Assembly (NCBI GenBank): GCA_019828595.1
Contig: JAHQRK010000005.1
Coordinates: forward strand, 1,302,001-1,366,000
Direction: 5' to 3'
DNA length: 64,000 bases
DNA from: Aphanomyces cochlioides
Lineage: Eukaryota; Oomycota; Saprolegniomycetes; Saprolegniales; Verrucalvaceae
The notes under the pieces are model-generated. The model was given only the letters and a program-made list of their open reading frames with translations. It did not search any database and was not told the origin of the DNA. The position numbers and the translations under genes were made by a program. Shown in pieces: positions 57,963 to 64,000 of this stretch; the first letter of the stretch is position 1; the number at the start of each line of letters is the position of its first letter.

Positions 57963-60175
57963 TTAGGAAAACCTATAGGAATTGTCGCTGCTGTCTTCTC
58001 CGTTGAGCTTCAGTTGGCGAACCAAGCGAACGGCCGTCGCCACACGCAGTTGCTCGTCTCGGCGTTTTCTCTTTCTGGACGTCAATTGTTTCAAAGGCTC
58101 CAACATACGCTTCGCCACAGCAAAGGACTCTGCAGCAGCGAATGGATTAGACACACAGCTCAGATCTTTTCCTGTCGTAAGTTTATAGAATGCAGACATC
58201 TTGTCCATGAGGAATTTCCACTCATAGAAAGCCTTTCGCTCGTTCTTGGCTGCAATATCAATTGTCTTTATTTTGCAAAATGGTGGGTATTTTCTTGCAG
58301 GGTTGCCATACCACCAGAGCGTCCAAGCGGATGCAACATCGACACTAGGAAATGAGAATGACTCAGGTAACTTATGGATTCCACCACGCCAATGATATAT
58401 GGGGCAATTTAGAGATTCTGATGCAGCGTCTTCGGCTGAAGTAGGATCATTTCGACAAGAAGAACCAAGTGTGTCTTCAATGGCTTTAGCAACTGTTTGC
58501 TGCAAGGTCGACTCGCAATAGTGTCATGTGATATGGCCCGATGCGACTCCATTTTCGTCCATCAGCTTCTTGATGCTGTCAAAAATTACGCTTGGTAAGG
58601 CAAGAATGGCGTTGCCATTTTTGGCGATTTGCTTTAGCAATTCCACGTGAGGTGGAACGCCTGTAGGGTACATTTTTGACGACTCTAGACCTGAAACAAT
58701 ATTTCTGTTGAGTTGTGATCTGGCTGTTGGGTCAACAAACAGTGTGGTGGAAAACAATGGGTGATTTGAAGGCAGTAAATCGACAAGGAAATCAAAATGA
58801 AAGACCAAACTAGCCAACAATAGATGCAGCACGCCATGAAGATGACTGTGTTGGTAGACAATGGGAAACATTAGCTTCAGTATATTCAGTACCGTAGTAT
58901 CATCTCCATTTTCAAAATGTGGTGGTAATATCGCCAGATTTGCACTATTTATTGGCAAGCCAACGACTACACGTCCCGTGTATTGATCGCCAGCTGTCTC
59001 GTAGCGGAAATACCGCTCCATTACATTTCCCAACGACCAGCCGCAGCGCAAACACACGCTGACAATCGACGGCCCTCCTGTGCTACCAGAAGACACAAAT
59101 GTTGCGGCTCCTTTACGTATCGAATGGGTACCCAGCTCAATCTTAACTTTCAATTTGTGGCCACCATTCAAGTCAGCTCCATCCTCTCGACCATCGACTT
59201 GTACAGCAGCCAAGAGACGACCTAGGCTTTTACCAAAACGATCCTAACTAAGTATAATACATCTATTGTTATCGTTTCACGTACTTTCTGTTTTGAACCA
59301 GGAAATAAATCTTTTGAACCAACTTCTCGATTGCACGCTAAGTATATCGCAAAAGCTAAGAACAGACAAACAGAAGGGTTGATTGGGTTGGCAAAACAAT
59401 GCTTTGGATCTTTGTTTTTTGTTCCTATCTCTCTGTAAATGAATGAACGAAGTAAAGGCGACCTTCTTGGGCTGTTTTAGTTTTGTGAAAAGTGAACCCA
59501 AAGGCATCATTTTCAGGGGATATATGATCAAACCTACGGGATGTCAATAGAATTATTCTTACATTGATTTACGTGATTGTTTCTGTTGATTTCGACCTAC
59601 ACATTAAATTCCAAGATAGAATAAGATACAGGTGCGTGAACCCAGCGTCTGGTAATGACAAACTCTCCTGACAAAGACGTTGATAAACCATGAACGTCAA
59701 TGGCCTCTTGCCAGTGTAGTCCTTATCTCCAGACTGCAAGTTTTGAGCTACTGTCTTTCGAATACCTATCTAAATATGACAAAATTTTCATGTATACTAT
59801 TTTACCAGAGAATATCGTTTTCATGTCTTCGCCGTACTCCTCGGGCAAGTCAATGATTTGGTCTTTGTATAAACTTTTCACTGAACTTCTGTAGCTGTTC
59901 AAAGTTCCTACTTGCACAGACTTCTGCCTCACCGCCCACACGATAAAGTCTAAGAAATCACTGTACAAGAAGACCTATAGATTTAGAGTCTCGGTCGATT
60001 GATCGACCGAGTTGAACATGACGAGGTGGTTTTTACCCACCAACTTTGCCCATTTCACGATGTGGTTGATTCCAGAGGTGTATCCTTGGCGAGTCGACGC
60101 AGATATACGATTGCGTCGGGCAGTCTCGACGGTGAAGTCACTTGGTCGCTCATCCATGCGAAAGCAAAAGTGCAT
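57963..60175 (-). mobile_element. Crypton tyrosine-recombinase gene with GCR1_C-like domain
   Basis: Minus-strand, multi-exon. The first part (60175-59723: STRQGYTSGINHIVKWAK, GTLNSYRSSVKSLYKD) is the core-binding domain. It is interrupted by an in-frame TAG at 59975-59977, which is a nonsense mutation or an unseen intron. Next HLYLILSWNLMCRSKS gives the first catalytic Arg, then FGFTFHKTKTAQE, and ANPINPSVCLFLAFAIYL in a shifted frame. A probable GTACGT...TTAG intron precedes DRFGKSLGRLLAAVQ. 59213-58524 carries ELGTHSIRKGAATF (His-x-x-Arg) and YFRYETAGDQYTGR (Tyr nucleophile region). 58505-57963 has HWRGGIHKLPESFSFPSVD and GNPARKYPPF, typical of GCR1_C DNA-binding domains in Cryptons. The terminal direct repeats were not identified. 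Confidence 0.75.
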
Positions 60176-62049
60176 CGACTACTTTGGGTGTTTTTTTCTC
60201 CTTTCTTATTTATTTGACTGGCTGTCGAATCGTAGGAAAAAGGAAGCTACGTATTCACTCCACATTGCTTTCAGTATACTTTGTGTTCGATATATTCTCG
60301 AATTTAAAAAAATCAAAATGGAAAATATCGGAATATTGTTCCTACGAATCGTCAAAATATCAAATATAACTCCTACATTTTCCGACTTATGAGTACGACC
60401 TGTCCGAGTGAAGAGCAGCTACAGTATTCCATGCGCTCATCCAAATTGCGAACGAATGCATCCACGTGGGAATTGCAAAGAAGAGCAACGACTTGTCAAG
60501 AGAGTTGGCTTTGTTCCTCGTTGGCAGCCCAGTTGTTGGTCACAACCTTGTGAATATTTTGCAGCATCTCGGCTTGGGTGCTCCTACTACTGTCAGTAAT
60601 TTTCCAAGTGCCACTTGTTTACACAGTGCTCTCGAGAATCTCATTGTGAAGTAATCAAAGCTGATCGTTGAACTCACGATAAACCTCTGCTGTTTGTCGA
60701 GGCCTGGACGAGATTCCAACGACTTCGCTTTTCATGGTCCATGTCTGCTGGTCTTTCCAAGAGGAGATGATAGTGGACGCTGCACCCACGCTCGACAAGA
60801 ATGTGAGTTATCCAATTGTGTCAGAGTCGACCACGCTTCGCGTGTATCCCAGCCTTTATTGAGTCGAATACGATTCGATACGATGAGAAAGCTGCTTGCG
60901 TTTACTCTGAATCAGTTGGAGAACTCCGAGTTCTTTGTCACCACCACACTGGATGAGTTTGAAAAAGTGTTCGCTTCATGTCGTACTTCATCACGAAGGC
61001 GAGTCGTCCCTTGAACACATTGCGGAGAATTCGCATGGACTAGGCGATTTGGACGAATCATGCAACGTTACCTATTCACGTTGGATTCCGCAGTGAGTAT
61101 GTCAACGCAATGCATTCTGGTCTCCATATCGACATAAACTTCACATGAGAGCGCAAGAACTCTATCTTTTGTTCGTCTGTATATTGTCGTTTGGGTCCAA
61201 AACTGGAAATTTGGTATGTTTTGAAAATGTTTCAATTAATTGACGCATACACTATTTAATGTTTACGCAAGCATTTTCTCGATCATGAACGGTAAATAGT
61301 GTAATTTTAAACGTTTCAAATGTTTGAAAAACATGTTCGAAGCATTCAATTCCTTTTCACTTGAAATTTGTAAATGTCAATTGTTGCGTCAATTTGCTTG
61401 CGTCAAAATTTATTCCGCACAACTCCAGTTTTTTATTAAAACCACAATGTTGTGGATTCGCTAGAAATTTCCCAATTTGGATTCGTTTTTTGTATCAATC
61501 TCCAATCGCGCCAATACATTGGATGAATGAAAATTAGAACAGCACTTTCTCTCATGGAAACTGTACTTTCTTTAAAATTTTATTCAGCCAATCAAAATCG
61601 CCCAAAATATTTATTAGCCAATGGCGTCGATCCGCCGGCGTGATTCGATTGAACGCGGTCTGGAAATTCGTATCAAATCAACAATACCGTTTGGAACATT
61701 TAGGGCCTGTGTGATGGCGAGTACAAACCAGGTTTTCGGCCGAAAACAGCTATCAACGATGGTCAATCGACTTTGAAAACCTCTGTATATGATTATTACC
61801 TGTTGTAATTAATACTTTAACTTTGAAAAAAAATAACCTTGTCTAGTGTTTATATGTGCTACTGTTTATGCACAGACCAACAACAGAGTAGATTTTGAAC
61901 GAGGTGGATTTTCGTCCAACAGAAGGCAACGTCGCATTGTCCATGATGGAGAAGAGGATGCGAGCCCTGAAGTGTTGAAACGAAGACAGTTACAAAAGAG
62001 ATGGCTACAGTGCACATCTCGCCACCAATCCCACATATCCCAACTATGG
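60176..62049. other. 1.9-kb gap without recognised gene
   Basis: Short frames at 60408-60654 and 60694-61014 have no known motif. Two CCAAT sequences occur at about 61588 and 61618, some 430 bp upstream of family copy 7. Confidence 0.4.
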
Positions 62050-63742
62050 CCATGGCCAAGGCTGGCTATTCCGTCGAGTTTTCAAAGTACTGTCGTTGAG
62101 AGTCGCTCTTTGATCCAAAATACTTGAGGTGAGAGGCCGTGTCTGCCCTCAGAGCCGAATCTGACTGATATTACGCTAGAACTCACCGAGCTGTCGGCAC
62201 CAAAGCACTCAGGTCGAGTGCTTTGTCTTTCAAGTCTCACTTGACGGAGATGTTTTCCACATTGCTGTCCGAGCCATGTTTTCAGCAGCGTCTGTTGGAC
62301 GTCCATCATTGCGCGAGTTCACGGACCGATGTCGATGCTCCGAGATGTTGTCACGTACCTTTGCTTCGATGCGTGCTACGAACCAGCACTCACCGTCGGC
62401 GCCACGATTGACGAAGATGACGCGCTAAAGAACGTTCGCCGACACACTCATCAAAATGGCGAATGGATTGCTAGCCATTATGAAGTGGTTGATGAGGTAT
62501 CAGAACTCTCACATAGACTGCTCCACGAACTACGTCGTAGAACTCAATGTCTCGAGTGTGCGAATTCAGTCCCAATGCACAATCTACTCTTGGATGGCAT
62601 TACCGCTGGATCGGCGGAGGATGCTCTAGCGACGATCCTTTACTTCATCACAACATTTCCCTGCTCAGTGATCGGTCCTCTCGATGAAATGCTGCGCACG
62701 ACGCTGAATCCTCCCATGTCAAAGCCCATCCTGCCCGAGATTCTCATCCATGCCATTTCATCGTCCGAGAGATTTCGCGACTGGACACAAACTCTGCAAG
62801 CCATTGGAGTGGCATTGTCCCTCAGCACTCAACTTCTGCCGTACGCGCACTCTTTTTGCTCTGCTCATCGTTCCTCGCTGCTCAACAAAACTGAGCTCGA
62901 ACGAAGCTACGTCACGTTTGTCCAACACCTTTTCAATAGCCTCGCAAGAGATGTCGCCCCATTCAACATGACGCCTTGCTCTTTGGCCGACGAAAATCCT
63001 CACCCTTTGCGCTGTTTAGCATGCTGAGCATCCAGACGAAGCTGCTTCCTGCCTCGAGAAGTGTCGGACCTTTCACCTGAACTTGGCATTCGAAACATTT
63101 GTCGCCCAAATGTGTGAAATCTACGTGGTTCTCAATCATTTGAGCGCATTCGACTCACGTTTGACTGAATAGACATTCGAGGAGCCACCTCAAGTCGAGC
63201 CAACTGCATCCCATCGACCTCTCGACGGCCGCTGGCGCTTCCAAAGTTGCTCGTTGAATCACTTTACAACGAAGTTAAGCTCCTCGATCCTATCCCCTCT
63301 CCGAGCATGCTGCATGGGCCTGACATTCAAAATTGTTTAGAGCTCAAGCTCGCCCATGCTCCTGAACTGGTCGGAAAATACTTTTGACGGCTTGCCGCAT
63401 GTCCTTCGTGTCTTTCCCACTGGTGAGTCGACCATGCCGTATTACGTCGGGCTCCTCCACGGCGACTATGTGGCTCAAGCGCAGGGCAACAATGCGGTGG
63501 CCGTGACACTCTTCAGCTGGCCAACTTCCCCACTATGTTGGCTCTGCGACGCTATTCGTATTGTCATCGCGCGGGTCAGCGCTCAAGTCTTGACCGTCGA
63601 TGTTGAAGTCACGGTGGCCACTGAAATCTCCCGCGGAGTGGACGACTATTTGTGCCTGTACAAGAGCTTGGCTCTGTTCGATCACTCGAATGCACAGCCC
63701 ATGGTCTCATTTCACCTCGGTAGACTTGAAAAGCGACCATGA
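62050..63742 (+). pseudogene. Unknown family, copy 7 (plus strand, decayed)
   Basis: Exon 1 (AGYSVEFSKYCR) has TGA where others have Cys, then SLFDPKYLR and a GTGAGA donor. Exon 2 (RTHRAVGTKALR, CFPHCCPSHVFSSVC, DVVTYLCFDACYEPALTVG, GEWIASHYEVVDE) is open. Exon 3 and the first part of exon 4, including the cysteine motif, are missing. The helical part EDALATILYFITTFPCSVIG to MTPCSLADE remains, then a frame change near 62995. Exon 5 (ACCMGLTFKIV) and exon 6 (GLPHVLRVFPTGESTM to MVSFHLGRLEKRP) complete it. Confidence 0.6.
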
Positions 63743-63858
63743 ACATGAGGCGAGTTGGATCGATGCGCTTTGTCACGTGAGCGGAGCGTGTGAAAGACGC
63801 GAAATAGATGCGACCACGTCGTTGGACTCATGGCATCCTGATTGTCCATCCTCGAGGC

Positions 63859-64000
63859 TTACTGGATGTCATTACCAATAAGCATGACCACACGTTGGTT
63901 AAAATAGAACGATGCGCTGTCAAACTTGGTGAGAACGAGGTCGTCGCCTTGGCACACATCGTTTGGACAAGGCCAGTCCAGAGTCTTCCATATCACAACA
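63859..64000 (-). CDS. Probable terminal exon of an unidentified gene (partial)
   Basis: Open on the minus strand from the window edge to a TAA at 63859-63861: VVIWKTLDWPCPNDVCQGDD then LVLTKFDSASFYFNQRVVML. The text looks coding and ends at a stop, but the gene starts beyond the window. No family recognised. Confidence 0.35.
   Translation of the reverse strand, partial: VVIWKTLDWPCPNDVCQGDDLVLTKFDSASFYFNQRVVMLIGNDIQ

Overview
The window reads as nuclear DNA of an oomycete, most likely Saprolegniales/Aphanomyces-like (inference). The genes are compact with introns of about 41-54 bp. Gene types include a KIX-plus-leucine-rich-repeat protein, LRR-transmembrane receptor remnants, a Crinkler/RHS-type NTPase and an oomycete-style mix of Tc1, Crypton and Copia elements.

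Layout. 1-17.3 kb is ordinary host DNA. It holds the last exon of a LAMTOR3-like Ragulator subunit (+), an EXS-domain membrane protein (-), a KIX/LRR protein (-), a VPS9-domain Rab-GEF (-), three decayed copies of an LRR-receptor ectodomain gene without kinase (+), a GT8 glycosyltransferase (-), Tim23 (+), an acylaminoacyl-peptidase (-) and an inverted, decayed copy of that peptidase gene (+).

17.7-53 kb and 62-63.8 kb carry a dispersed multigene family that I do not recognise. It encodes a cysteine-rich protein of about 640 aa from six exons. Two copies are intact (36750-38908 and 41762-43915, both minus). The others carry stops, frameshifts or deletions.

18975-36206 is a complete 17.2-kb Polinton/Maverick. 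It has 280-bp terminal inverted repeats beginning AGTAATAG and a 6-bp target duplication GACGTG on both sides. It encodes protein-primed DNA polymerase B, a chromodomain integrase (frameshifted), a probable membrane-active or core minor virion protein, penton, packaging ATPase, an S74-type fibre protein, double-jelly-roll major capsid protein, adenovirus-like protease and several small proteins. Near its right end it carries a GC-richer, intron-containing Crinkler/RHS-like NTPase-nuclease gene that looks like captured cargo. The element sits inside exon 2 of one member of the unknown family. Removing the element and one target copy restores that exon's local reading frame.

54.4-60.2 kb is transposon-rich: a 5'-truncated Copia retrotransposon with a probable LTR, a full-length Tc1/mariner element with IR/DR ends, and a Crypton tyrosine-recombinase gene with a GCR1_C-like domain. 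The last 140 bases contain what looks like the terminal exon of a further minus-strand gene.

The host genes are not an operon. Polymerase, integrase, capsid proteins, ATPase and protease form the replication and virion module of the Polinton. The main points of interest are the Polinton with its cargo gene, the uncharacterised gene family with its shared promoter motif, and the near-identical central tract in the inverted peptidase duplicate.
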